Part shown: positions 6,357 to 14,079 of the stretch, one piece after another | Position numbering within the stretch: position 1 is the first letter of the stretch | How the letters are laid out: each line of letters opens with the position of its first letter | DNA from: an uncultured Lachnospiraceae bacterium | Lineage (GTDB): Bacteria > Bacillota > Clostridia > Lachnospirales > Lachnospiraceae | Direction of reading: 5' to 3' | NCBI GenBank assembly: GCA_910585205.1 | Contig: CAJUCC010000083.1 | Coordinates: 1-25,902 of the forward strand | DNA length: 25,902 nucleotides | The notes under the pieces: model-generated | What the model was told of the DNA's origin: nothing | The model's input: only the letters and a program-made list of their open reading frames with translations | Database searches by the model: none | Program-made: the position numbers and the translations under genes

Positions 6357-7085
6357 TCAATTCATAAACGCCAGATATTTTCCAATCACTTCCTCCGAAC
6401 TGCCTGTCAGAACGACCTCGCCTTTGTCAATCCATAAAATGCGGTCACACAAGGTCTGCATCGTACTCATATCATGCGATACCATGACCACTGTTTTTCT
6501 TTCATCTGAAATCAGTTCTTTCATTTTTGCCAGACTCTTTTTCTTAAAGTTTGCATCACCGACACTTAAAACCTCGTCAATCAATACAATGTCCGTCTCC
6601 AGATTCGCCGTAATCGCAAAGGCAAGTTTGGAGTACATACCGCTGGAATAGGTTCTGACCGGCATATCAATAAATTCCCCGATTTCAGCAAACGCGATAA
6701 TCGATTCCATCTTCTCCAGCATCTCTTTTTCCGTAAATCCAAGCAGCATCCCTGACAGAATAATGTTCTTTCTTCCGCTGAGCTGATCGTGAAAACCAAC
6801 GCCGATCGACATCAAAGAAACGGAATGCCCACGCAGATCAATGCTTCCGGAATCCGGTTGAAAAATGCCGGCGATCGAGCGAAGCATTGTCGATTTTCCA
6901 CTGCCGTTTTTACCAACAATCCCCAGTATCTCGCCCTTATTCACCATAAAGGAAACATGTTTTACCGCATGAAATACCTTTTCTTTTTCCGTATGCCGGT
7001 GAAAAAACGTTTTCATAATTGACATATTTTTCAGCGGTTTGTAATCGATGCAGAGATCTTCAATCACAATGGCAGCATTGTCCAT
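6357..7085 (-). CDS. ABC exporter ATPase for surface polysaccharide (Wzt/TagH type, 242 aa)
   Basis: This is the nucleotide-binding subunit of a polysaccharide exporter that works at the cytoplasmic face with the permease encoded 1 nt upstream. Walker A is GKNGSGKST (58-66), the Q-loop region follows, the signature is YSSGM (146-150), as is usual in Wzt/TagH proteins, and Walker B is DIVLIDE (165-171). The family-typical SIGVGFHDQLSGRKNI segment is present. At 242 residues it lacks the C-terminal carbohydrate-binding domain of long Wzt proteins, so it resembles short forms such as KpsT or RfbB. It should move an undecaprenyl-linked glycan across the membrane. The ribosome site is AAAGGTG before ATG. 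Confidence 0.92.
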   Translation of the reverse strand: MDNAAIVIEDLCIDYKPLKNMSIMKTFFHRHTEKEKVFHAVKHVSFMVNKGEILGIVGKNGSGKSTMLRSIAGIFQPDSGSIDLRGHSVSLMSIGVGFHDQLSGRKNIILSGMLLGFTEKEMLEKMESIIAFAEIGEFIDMPVRTYSSGMYSKLAFAITANLETDIVLIDEVLSVGDANFKKKSLAKMKELISDERKTVVMVSHDMSTMQTLCDRILWIDKGEVVLTGSSEEVIGKYLAFMN

Positions 7086-7086
7086 A

Positions 7087-7869
7087 TCAAATCACCTTTA
7101 CATAGTTATTCTCATTTTTGTATACGAGCCGCGTTCCGCCCACCGCAAGCATACAGGAAAACACAAACCAGAACATGAGCGCCCGACAATCGGTATCTGT
7201 TTTGTACATTAAAGCGTTCCGCATAGACGCAATCAGAAAAGCCAACGGATTAACCTTTTCCGCTATCATTCCGATCGGTTTGGGAAATTTCTGTGAAACG
7301 GAATAAAAAACGCCCGTAAAATAAAAGACCATGCGCAGCACAATATTCACAATATAGGAAAGATCCTCGACATAGACACCGAAATGCATCAGAAAACAGG
7401 CGCAGCCATATGTAAATATAAAAAACGTGATAAAAACAGGGATGAGCAGAAACAAATGATAGTCGACAGAAATTCTGTATGGAATCATCAATACAATAAC
7501 AATCCCGCACGATATTATCATTTTAAACACATTCACTCCCATTTTCTGAATCAGCAAAATCGGCTTGGGGACATACACTCTGGATACAATCGACTTACTG
7601 TGTTTGACAAGCTGCACACTGGTTGTTACAACTTTATTAAAAAAAGTCCACATGGTAATTGCAGAATAAATAAAAACAAGATAATATTGCTCCTGATTAT
7701 GGAATACAACACCAAAAATAAAATAATAGATCAACATATTGCAAACCGGCTCAAGAATCCACCAGAACCATTCCAGATATGCATTGGTCACTTCCGTTTC
7801 CAAATCGGCCTTTGCCGCATACTTTATATATTTCCAGTATCTTCGTATATCAATGGCAAATCGTTTCAT
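7087..7869 (-). CDS. ABC exporter permease for surface polysaccharide (Wzm/TagG type, 260 aa)
   Basis: This is the membrane subunit of the exporter. The sequence has the ABC2-type architecture with six hydrophobic spans: an N-terminal amphipathic stretch, then MLIYYFIFGVVF, the span after ITMWTFFNKV, FKMIISCGIVIVLMIP, LFLLIPVFITFFIFTYGCACF, IVNIVLRMVFYFTGVFYS and a last one near FWFVFSCMLAVGG. The motif VNPLAFLIASMRNAL before the last span is typical of Wzm, TagG and KpsM. Its start overlaps the stop of the upstream glycosyltransferase by 1 nt (TAATG) with GAGGA 7 nt before, so translation is coupled. With the ATPase it forms a two-gene exporter within the glycan operon, which argues that the heptose is built into an exported polymer or oligosaccharide. 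Confidence 0.92.
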   Translation of the reverse strand: MKRFAIDIRRYWKYIKYAAKADLETEVTNAYLEWFWWILEPVCNMLIYYFIFGVVFHNQEQYYLVFIYSAITMWTFFNKVVTTSVQLVKHSKSIVSRVYVPKPILLIQKMGVNVFKMIISCGIVIVLMIPYRISVDYHLFLLIPVFITFFIFTYGCACFLMHFGVYVEDLSYIVNIVLRMVFYFTGVFYSVSQKFPKPIGMIAEKVNPLAFLIASMRNALMYKTDTDCRALMFWFVFSCMLAVGGTRLVYKNENNYVKVI

Positions 7870-9116
7870 TACATTTTCCTCAATGTGCAGACTTCATCCA
7901 CAATCTCCAGACACGCCTCCAGCACCCGTTCCGGTTTTATCCTTTCCAGACATGCCGCGCGTCCGCCTGTCCTCAGGCATCGGTACGCCCAGTCCTTATG
8001 AAGTCCCATACAATACGCGCACCCCTCCGCCTGCAGATTGGCATTCTGCGCATATCCATACATATGCACCGGCGTCGGCCCAAACATAACCACACAGCGC
8101 GTATCGAGCTGCGCCGCCAGATGGACAAGACCGCCCTCACAGTCGATGTGAACCGCGGAGCCTGCCAGTACCCACTTGGTCAGTTCCAGACTTTGTCCCA
8201 GTATATACAAATCCGCCCCCGCAATCTTTTCGCAGCTCCCGCTGCCGATCTGCACAAGCAACATCCCCGGCCGGCAGCGGTGCAGTTCGGATAAGAGTTT
8301 TTCATAATATGCTTTCGGCCATAGTTTGATCTGCGTCCCCTCGGCCCGCATTTTGTCCGCGCCATAATTAAACGTCAGATACTGCCGGTTTGCCAGTCCC
8401 ATTTCTTTCCATCGCATCCGGTACGCTTCGTCCATCGGCATCGTGATATGCATATCTTCGATGAAAAATACCCCGCCCATCCGCAGCTCTGTCCAACGGT
8501 TCCAGCCAAAGATTTCGCACTGTGCAAAACGGAGCCGTTCCCGCCACCACTGCTGCCTGACCGGGATATATACCGTATCCCAGTGACTGCACAGACAGTC
8601 GATTTTCTGATACAAATGCGGCGCCAGCGCAGACAACCGCTTTGGATTCCAATTCCTGACATGGATAAAGTGTTCCGCCTGCAATGCCAGATCATAGCTG
8701 TGGCGTGTCGCTTCAAATCCGTCATAGGAACAGACGTCCACACCTTCCCGCGGCGTATAAACCGCTCTGCCATATTCCATATGTTCGCAGAAAACCGTAA
8801 TCCGGCAGGCGGCGACAGCCTGCAATTCCTCCACAATCTTCGCGCTGACAATATAATCTCCAAGCCCGCCCGACGGATGGAACGCAATATGTACAAAATC
8901 GTCCGTATATCCGCCGCGCCGTAACACAGGTATCCTGTCTTTTACTTTGCCGCAGATCATCGAAAAGGCAGGCCGTACAACCGCGCCGCTCCCCTTCGCC
9001 GCCCGCACCTGCGCCGCAGACGCGAGCAATCCGGCGACAATTCCCTCATCTTTGATCAAAAGCGCAGCTTCTGCCGCACAGCACAGCAGCAGAAAGCCGG
9101 TCACGAAGTAAATCAT
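7869..9116 (-). CDS. Diverged GT9-like glycosyltransferase with N-terminal membrane anchor (415 aa)
   Basis: The first 21 residues (MIYFVTGFLLLCCAAEAALL) form a hydrophobic segment that may anchor the protein at the inner membrane face. The GT-B domain starts near 75 with HIAFHPSGGLGDYIVSAKI. KLWPKAYY (264-271) matches the GT9 KxWP motif. HIDCEGGLVHLAAQL (323-337) replaces the usual NDTGxxHLAAA, and MFGPTPVHMYGY (344-355) follows. Cysteines C366, C369, C380 and C389 lie in the same pattern as in the paralogue at 4029-5204. It begins 3 nt after hldD. By context the donor is probably ADP-heptose, but the changed motif leaves room for another nucleotide sugar. Substrate and linkage are not determinable from sequence. 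Confidence 0.75.
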   Translation of the reverse strand: MIYFVTGFLLLCCAAEAALLIKDEGIVAGLLASAAQVRAAKGSGAVVRPAFSMICGKVKDRIPVLRRGGYTDDFVHIAFHPSGGLGDYIVSAKIVEELQAVAACRITVFCEHMEYGRAVYTPREGVDVCSYDGFEATRHSYDLALQAEHFIHVRNWNPKRLSALAPHLYQKIDCLCSHWDTVYIPVRQQWWRERLRFAQCEIFGWNRWTELRMGGVFFIEDMHITMPMDEAYRMRWKEMGLANRQYLTFNYGADKMRAEGTQIKLWPKAYYEKLLSELHRCRPGMLLVQIGSGSCEKIAGADLYILGQSLELTKWVLAGSAVHIDCEGGLVHLAAQLDTRCVVMFGPTPVHMYGYAQNANLQAEGCAYCMGLHKDWAYRCLRTGGRAACLERIKPERVLEACLEIVDEVCTLRKM

Positions 9117-9119
9117 AAT

Positions 9120-10085
9120 TTAATAAATTTCATATCCTTTCATCAGATACCGCTGTACATAGTCCGTAACACCGTCTTCCAGACTGTAAAACCGCTCCGA
9201 ATATCCGGCCTTGCGCAGCTTATCCATTTCCGCCTGCGTATAATACTGATACGTTTTTTGCAGCGCATCGGGCATGTCGATATACCGGATAACCGGCTCC
9301 CGTCCCATCGCCCGGAATACGGCTGCCGTCAGGTCATAAAAAGTTCCGGCCTGTCCGGTCCCCAGATTATACAGACCGTCGATGTCGGGATGTTCCATCA
9401 TATAACGCACCACCCGGCATATATCCTTTACATAGACAAAGTCCCGCATCTGCTTTCCGTCCTCGAAATCATCCCGATACGAGCGAAACAGCCCCATTTC
9501 CCCCGTCTCCATAATTTTCCGACAGGCATGGAATACAACGCTCGCCATACTCCCCTTGCAATATTCATTGGGGCCATAGACATTAAAAAACTTAAACCCC
9601 ACATGCTGCCGGGGTCTTTTCTCCTGCTTCCGCGCCCACAGATCGAAGATATGCTTGGAATATCCATACCCGTTCAGCGGACGCAGAGCCCCAATGTCCG
9701 CCGTATCGTCAAATCCCATACTGCCGTCGCCATATGTGGCCGCACTGCTGGCATAGAAAAAGCGGATCTGATGTTCCGCGCAAAATTCCCACAGCATCTT
9801 TGTGTAGGCAAAGTTATTCGCATACAGAAAATCAAAATCCCGTTCCGTCGTGGCAGAACACGCCCCCATATGGATGATCAGATCCGTGCCGCCCGCATAC
9901 GAGGGCAGCAGCGCCGGAAAACGGTCGCGGCCCACATACTCCCGGTAACGTTTATTGCACAGATTCCGCCATTTGTCCGTCGCTCCGATATGATCCACAA
10001 TCACAATATCATCGATCCCCATATCATTGAGCATCCTGACGATACAGCTTCCGATAAATCCTGCGCCGCCTGTTACAATTACCAT
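9120..10085 (-). CDS. hldD: ADP-L-glycero-D-manno-heptose 6-epimerase
   Basis: This enzyme converts ADP-D-glycero- to ADP-L-glycero-beta-D-manno-heptose, the last step of the pathway, in the cytoplasm with NADP. The 321-aa protein is an extended SDR enzyme: the cofactor motif GGAGFIG is at 6-12, and the catalytic YGYSK is at 140-144, with Tyr and Lys at the positions known in E. coli HldD. The family-specific NVYGPNEYCKGSMASV substrate loop is also present; the KGSMAS core separates HldD from general UDP-sugar epimerases. The start lies 1 nt after the hldC stop, with AAGGAG inside the end of hldC. Its presence says the cell makes the L-glycero form, as in LPS inner core, rather than stopping at the D-glycero form. 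Confidence 0.95.
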   Translation of the reverse strand: MVIVTGGAGFIGSCIVRMLNDMGIDDIVIVDHIGATDKWRNLCNKRYREYVGRDRFPALLPSYAGGTDLIIHMGACSATTERDFDFLYANNFAYTKMLWEFCAEHQIRFFYASSAATYGDGSMGFDDTADIGALRPLNGYGYSKHIFDLWARKQEKRPRQHVGFKFFNVYGPNEYCKGSMASVVFHACRKIMETGEMGLFRSYRDDFEDGKQMRDFVYVKDICRVVRYMMEHPDIDGLYNLGTGQAGTFYDLTAAVFRAMGREPVIRYIDMPDALQKTYQYYTQAEMDKLRKAGYSERFYSLEDGVTDYVQRYLMKGYEIY

Positions 10086-10086
10086 T

Positions 10087-10563
10087 TCACATACTCCTTT
10101 TGATTTGCTCTATAATGGCGGTCGACGAACAGCCCGCCGCCAGGCTCACATACTGTACCGCACCGCCATATGCCTGTACCGTTTCCATCTCCGGTATAGC
10201 CTGGCCCCGATAATCACCGCCCTTGACCACAATATCCGGCTGCAGCCGTCCGATCAGGCCGCAGGGCGTCCTTTCGGAAAATACGCATACATAGTCCACC
10301 GCTGCCAGACCGGCCAGCACCGCCGCCCGCTCCTCCTGCGGCACGACCGGCCGCTGCGGCCCCTTCAGCATCCGCACCGAACTATCCGCATTCAGCAGAA
10401 CGATCAATATATCGCCCCGCTCTCTGGCTTCTTCCAGATACATCACATGCCCCGCATGCAGGATGTCAAAACAGCCGCTCGTGGAAACAATGCGCATCCC
10501 CCGCTTCCGGCATTCCTTTATCTTCTCAATCAGCACATCCTGTGCCACAATCTTGTTCCTCAT
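10087..10563 (-). CDS. hldC: D-glycero-beta-D-manno-heptose 1-phosphate adenylyltransferase
   Basis: This enzyme transfers AMP from ATP to heptose 1-phosphate to give ADP-heptose. The 158-aa protein corresponds to the C-terminal domain of bifunctional HldE. The cytidylyltransferase-like motif GCFDILHAGHVMYL (30-43) carries HxGH at H36-H39. DIVVKGGDY and the terminal CSSTAIIEQI match the HldE nucleotidyltransferase domain. It overlaps the end of the kinase gene by 38 nt in another frame, with only a weak ribosome site, so it is probably made by translational coupling. The N-terminus (IVAQDVLIEKIKECRKRGMRIV) aligns with the normal start of this domain, so I see a natural split of HldE rather than a damaged fusion. 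Confidence 0.93.
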   Translation of the reverse strand: MRNKIVAQDVLIEKIKECRKRGMRIVSTSGCFDILHAGHVMYLEEARERGDILIVLLNADSSVRMLKGPQRPVVPQEERAAVLAGLAAVDYVCVFSERTPCGLIGRLQPDIVVKGGDYRGQAIPEMETVQAYGGAVQYVSLAAGCSSTAIIEQIKRSM

Positions 10564-11542
10564 ATACTTTCTCGATCAGTTCCTTTCCCGTCACGGCCGC
10601 TGTCCCCACTTTCCCGATCACAATGGCCGCCGCCACATTCGCGAGCCTGACTGCCTCTTCCAGTAAAAGGCCGCTCGCCAGGCCGAGCACAATGGTGCTG
10701 ATCACGGTATCCCCCGCACCGGTGACATCATACACTTGCGCCGGAATCGCGGGAAAGTCCATCCGCCTTACGCCGGGCCGGAAAACAGAGATGCCGCGAT
10801 GTCCGCGTGTAACGATCAGGCATCCGGCGCCTGACTGTTCCAGATACAGGTTTCCCGCCCGGTCCATATCCGCGTCATTTGCAATCCGAAATCCCACCGC
10901 CTCCTCCAGCTCCAGATTATTGGGCTTCACAAAGTCCGCGCCCCGGAAAGCGCCGATCCGGTGGCTTTTCGAGTCCACCGCCACCAGAATCCGATGTTCC
11001 TTGCATATGCGAATCACATCCGCCGTCAGAGCGGCATCATCCAAAACGCCTTTCTGATAGTCCGAGAGAATCACCGCATCCAGCTCCGGCACACGGCTCT
11101 GCAACGCCGCAAGCAGGCCCTGTTTTGTCTGCTCCCCGATGCTGCCCGTCTTCTCCCTGTCAATCCGCAAAAGCTGCTGCCCTTTTGTGGCAACCCGCGT
11201 TTTTACGATCGTATTCCTTCCGCTTTCCGGGATAATGTCCCGCGTCTCCACAGACATCGCCTCCATGTACCGGCGCAGCCATCTGCCCGCCCCATCCTCT
11301 CCGGCCACGCCGGCCAGACAGACCCGGCAGCCCAGAGTGTGCAGGTTATGCGCTACATTGGATGCGCCGCCCGCCTTGCGGTCTGTCTCCTGATAATACA
11401 GCACCGGAACCGGCGCTTCCGGTGAAATCCGCCGCACACTTCCCGTCACGTATTCGTCTACGATCAGGTCGCCAATCACCATCACCTTTTTCTCCGGAAA
11501 CTTCCGCAAAACAGCCGCGGCAATTCTCTCCCTGTCACGCAT
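10526..11542 (-). CDS. hldA: D-glycero-beta-D-manno-heptose 7-phosphate kinase
   Basis: This enzyme phosphorylates D-glycero-beta-D-manno-heptose 7-phosphate at C1 to give the 1,7-bisphosphate. The 338-aa protein is a PfkB/ribokinase-family member equal to the N-terminal domain of HldE. Visible are the substrate motif KAGGASNVAHNL (56-67), VKPNNLELEEAVG (205-217), and the PfkB signature with catalytic base DVTGAGDT (272-279). A PfkB-type kinase, rather than the GHMP-type HddA, indicates the beta-anomer and ADP branch, not the GDP-alpha branch used for some S-layer glycans. It starts 18 nt after gmhA with GGGAG before ATG; a run of seven G lies between the gmhA stop and this ribosome site. It overlaps hldC by 38 nt. 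Confidence 0.93.
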   Translation of the reverse strand: MRDRERIAAAVLRKFPEKKVMVIGDLIVDEYVTGSVRRISPEAPVPVLYYQETDRKAGGASNVAHNLHTLGCRVCLAGVAGEDGAGRWLRRYMEAMSVETRDIIPESGRNTIVKTRVATKGQQLLRIDREKTGSIGEQTKQGLLAALQSRVPELDAVILSDYQKGVLDDAALTADVIRICKEHRILVAVDSKSHRIGAFRGADFVKPNNLELEEAVGFRIANDADMDRAGNLYLEQSGAGCLIVTRGHRGISVFRPGVRRMDFPAIPAQVYDVTGAGDTVISTIVLGLASGLLLEEAVRLANVAAAIVIGKVGTAAVTGKELIEKVYEEQDCGTGCAD

Positions 11543-11560
11543 TGTTTCTCCCGCCCCCCC

Positions 11561-12130
11561 TTACTGTATACCGCGTTCGATCATCTCACATAAAATATGT
11601 ACCACAAACGTATGCACTTCCTGAATGCGCGCCGCTTTATCGGCCGGCACTACAAGCGCAATATCGCAGAGCGGCAGCGCCGCGCCGCCGTCCCCGCCGA
11701 GCAGTCCGATCACCGTCATTCCCCGTTTGCGGGCTTCCCGCATGGCGCATACGATATTGGGGGAACGGCCGCTCGTCGAAATTCCCAGAAAGACATCGCC
11801 TGCCGCGCCAAGCCCCTGCACCTGTCTCGCAAAAACCTGTTCATAACCATAATCATTGCCGATGCTTGTCACCGTAGAAGGATCGGTGCAGAGCGATACC
11901 GCGGGCAGAGCCGCCCGCTCCCGCAGAAAACGCCCGACCAGTTCTCCCACAAAATGCTGTGCGTCGGCGGCGCTCCCGCCGTTTCCCGCCGCCAGCACCT
12001 TATGCCCGGTCCGAATCGCACGGCTGGCTGCCCGTCCCGCCTGTTCCACCTGCTGCAGAAAACCGCCTGTCCGGCACTTTTGCAAAAGTGTTTCCTTTTC
12101 TTCCATTGCTTCCCAAATCCACTGCTCCAT
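11561..12130 (-). CDS. gmhA: Sedoheptulose 7-phosphate isomerase
   Basis: This enzyme catalyses the first committed step, turning sedoheptulose 7-phosphate from the pentose phosphate pathway into D-glycero-D-manno-heptose 7-phosphate. The 189-aa SIS-domain protein carries GNGGSAADAQHFVGEL (49-64), the phosphate-binding STSGRSPN (118-125) and the C-terminal RIQEVHTFVVH (168-178) with the acid/base Glu171 and His178. Length equals that of E. coli GmhA (about 192). The start at 12130 gives the usual 48 residues before the GNGGS motif. A second ATG eight codons later is possible but would shorten helix 1. The gene begins inside the 3' end of gmhB, overlapping by 131 nt in another frame. Confidence 0.95.
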   Translation of the reverse strand: MEQWIWEAMEEKETLLQKCRTGGFLQQVEQAGRAASRAIRTGHKVLAAGNGGSAADAQHFVGELVGRFLRERAALPAVSLCTDPSTVTSIGNDYGYEQVFARQVQGLGAAGDVFLGISTSGRSPNIVCAMREARKRGMTVIGLLGGDGGAALPLCDIALVVPADKAARIQEVHTFVVHILCEMIERGIQ

Positions 12131-12677
12131 TTTCTTCCGTATCCTCCAGCAGTTGCGCCGCCTGCAGGATGCCGCCTGACAGGCGGTACAGATTTCCCGT
12201 CTTTTCCGTTACACCCGCATACAGCAGAAACCCCCGTGTCATTCCGTTCTCACAAATTGTCAAATCCCGCATCTTATCGCCGATGGCAACCGACGATGCC
12301 AAATCGATGTTATGTTCCCGGACAGCCCGCAGAAACAGACCGGTCGCCGGTTTTCTGCATGTGCATGCACGCGCATATTCCCTGCGCACTCCGCCTTCCA
12401 GATGCGGGCAATAATAGCTGTCTGTCAGCCGGACGCCGCAGGCGCAAAGCCGCTGCGTCATCCATGCGTTCAGCTCCCGAAACTGCGCCTCCGTATAATA
12501 TCCTCTCGCAATCCCCGACTGATTGGTGATCACGATCAGTTGAAAGCCCATCTTCTGCAGTTTTTTCATGCCTGCGACCGCATCCGGCAGAAAGGTGAAT
12601 GCTTCCTTCCGATACACATAGCCCCGGTCAATATTGATCGTCCCATCCCGATCCAGAAACGCCGCCTTTTTTGTCAC
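12000..12677 (-). CDS. gmhB: D-glycero-D-manno-heptose 1,7-bisphosphate 7-phosphatase
   Basis: This HAD-superfamily phosphatase removes the 7-phosphate from heptose 1,7-bisphosphate. I chose the GTG at 12677 because it overlaps the stop of the preceding gene as GTGA and places DRDGT (9-13) at the normal N-terminus. Asp9 is the expected nucleophile and Asp11 the acid/base. The zinc-binding set C90, H92, C105, C107 in CPH...CTCRKP is complete and matches the positions in E. coli GmhB. IGDKMRDL (132-139) supplies the metal ligands. The family normally ends around residue 180-190. Here the frame continues to 225 residues, with residues from about 183 on reading gmhA DNA in another frame, so the tail is probably a by-product of a lost stop. 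Confidence 0.93.
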   Translation of the reverse strand: MTKKAAFLDRDGTINIDRGYVYRKEAFTFLPDAVAGMKKLQKMGFQLIVITNQSGIARGYYTEAQFRELNAWMTQRLCACGVRLTDSYYCPHLEGGVRREYARACTCRKPATGLFLRAVREHNIDLASSVAIGDKMRDLTICENGMTRGFLLYAGVTEKTGNLYRLSGGILQAAQLLEDTEENGAVDLGSNGRKGNTFAKVPDRRFSAAGGTGGTGSQPCDSDRA

Positions 12678-13912
12678 TTCGTATCCTCCAGCAGCCGCAG
12701 AACACCGCTCCAGACATCCTCGACCGTATTGTGTTCCACACACGGATAAATCCCCTTTACCCGATATACACAATGATTGCCGCAATTTGCGCACGCCCAC
12801 TTTGGGCAGACAACGGCTGGCTCCGGGCAGCCATAGCGGCGGCATCCATAGTCGATAAACATATCGTACACATATCCGCCCGTCACCACGCATACCTTCC
12901 GTCTCTGCGCCACGGCGATATGATAGGCCCCCGTATCGTTTGTGACGACCAGCTCCGCTTTTCCGATTACGCCGATCAGCTCTGTTACCGATGTCTGTCC
13001 CACCAGATCATAATAGGGCGCTTCGTCCCGCAGTTCCTGCAGGAAACGCTCCGTAACCGCCCGGTCCCGCGCAGTACCGCACAGGACGAGCGCGTGCCCG
13101 GTCAGCCGCCAGATGCGCCGCGCAATCTCTGCAAACCGCTCTGCCGGCCACTGTTTTACCTGCGTACTGGCAGACGCAGCGATAACCACATAGCGCGCAG
13201 GCAGATCAGCCCGTCCCGGATACGAAAACCGCGCCAGCGCCGGCTCACAGTGCCGCCTTCCCAGTTCCGACCAGAACCAGGCATAATACCGGACCTTATG
13301 CAGATTTTTCTGCGTATTACAGAGTATTTTTGTATAAATCCGCCGCTGCATCCATGCCGGGCACTGAAATTTCTGATCTGAGGCGGAAATGGCCCCAATC
13401 TTCTCCCCCGCGCTGACCGCATGCATCACAAAAACATTTGGCGAGCATGCTTCGCATCCTACCGGATCAACAGCCAAATCAAAATACCGTTTGCGAAAGC
13501 TTCTGCAAAACCGTGCCCGATACAGGGGATCGACACTCGCCCTGCGATAATCCACGGCAATCACTTCATCAAAATAACCGGAAAATAACGCCGCATATTC
13601 CGTATGGCATGTGAGACTGAGCCGGTGTTGCGCCGCCGGCCAGATTCGCCGGATACATGGCAGCGAGCCCAGAAACAAAATGCTGTCCCCAAGCGACAGC
13701 GGAAATACAAGCAAAATCTGCTTTTTTTCCGTTTTTCTCTTTTTCGCTTTGCGGACGCCCCACAACACAAGGCAGTCATAAAAATAAAAAAGAAGGCGAA
13801 GCTTCTGTAAGGCGGGAAAACACAAGATTAGCTGCAATATTTTCCAGAAAAAATTGCCGTTATGTACTTTCTTTCCATCTTTCCCCTGTATAAAATCCGT
13901 CTGTCCGTCCAT
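12674..13912 (-). CDS. Glycosyltransferase family 9, heptosyltransferase-like (412 aa)
   Basis: This is the first gene of the operon and the most classical GT9 member here. After an N-terminal extension of about 60 residues with a hydrophobic patch (FFWKILQLILCFP) come LLVFPLSLGDSILFLGSLP (67-85), KQWPAERF (253-260), and the donor-binding VVTNDTGAYHIAVA (322-335), the standard ADP-heptose transferase motif. A cysteine-rich stretch near the C-terminus (C362, C369, C374, C377, C381, C391) may hold a metal or disulphides. In Gram-negatives such enzymes add heptose to lipid A-Kdo core. Here there is no Kdo or lipid A gene in view, so the acceptor is more likely a lipid-linked glycan. The start has only a weak ribosome site and lies about 70 nt after the predicted transcription start. 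Confidence 0.87.
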   Translation of the reverse strand: MDGQTDFIQGKDGKKVHNGNFFWKILQLILCFPALQKLRLLFYFYDCLVLWGVRKAKKRKTEKKQILLVFPLSLGDSILFLGSLPCIRRIWPAAQHRLSLTCHTEYAALFSGYFDEVIAVDYRRASVDPLYRARFCRSFRKRYFDLAVDPVGCEACSPNVFVMHAVSAGEKIGAISASDQKFQCPAWMQRRIYTKILCNTQKNLHKVRYYAWFWSELGRRHCEPALARFSYPGRADLPARYVVIAASASTQVKQWPAERFAEIARRIWRLTGHALVLCGTARDRAVTERFLQELRDEAPYYDLVGQTSVTELIGVIGKAELVVTNDTGAYHIAVAQRRKVCVVTGGYVYDMFIDYGCRRYGCPEPAVVCPKWACANCGNHCVYRVKGIYPCVEHNTVEDVWSGVLRLLEDTK

Positions 13913-13987
13913 ACTGTCCCTGTGACATGGTTCCTTTCTGCTCCCCTTAAATACCCTTTCCGCTACCCTAAATTCTCTTTGCGCTCC

Positions 13988-14016
13988 ATTATAGTTCTCT
14001 TTTAGCTAATTTTCAA
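13988..14016 (-). promoter_or_regulatory. Sigma-A promoter of the heptose/glycan operon
   Basis: Read on the minus strand, TTGAAA (14011-14016) and TATAAT (13988-13993) are separated by exactly 17 nt, one base from the full consensus. Transcription would start near 13981, giving a leader of about 70 nt before the GT9 gene. All genes down to 3118 follow with gaps under 20 nt or overlaps and no terminator, so this promoter probably serves the whole 11-kb operon. Confidence 0.8.
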
Positions 14017-14034
14017 CACTTTTTTTAATAATTA

Positions 14035-14043
14035 TGCTATAAA
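14035..14043 (+). promoter_or_regulatory. Extended -10 promoter of the XRE regulator
   Basis: TGCTATAAA is an extended -10 element without a clear -35 box. It lies 19 nt from the -35 box of the divergent operon, so the two promoters nearly touch and a regulator bound between them could affect both. The XRE start is about 30 nt after the expected transcript start. Confidence 0.5.
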
Positions 14044-14079
14044 TAAAAATTTGGGCAGCTTGCAAAGGAGTTTTACGCG

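Noticed and set aside
11554..11560. Seven-G run between gmhA and hldA as a second phase-variable tract
   Set aside because: It lies between the stop and the ribosome site and outside any reading frame, so a length change would not switch a protein; seven bases is also common by chance.
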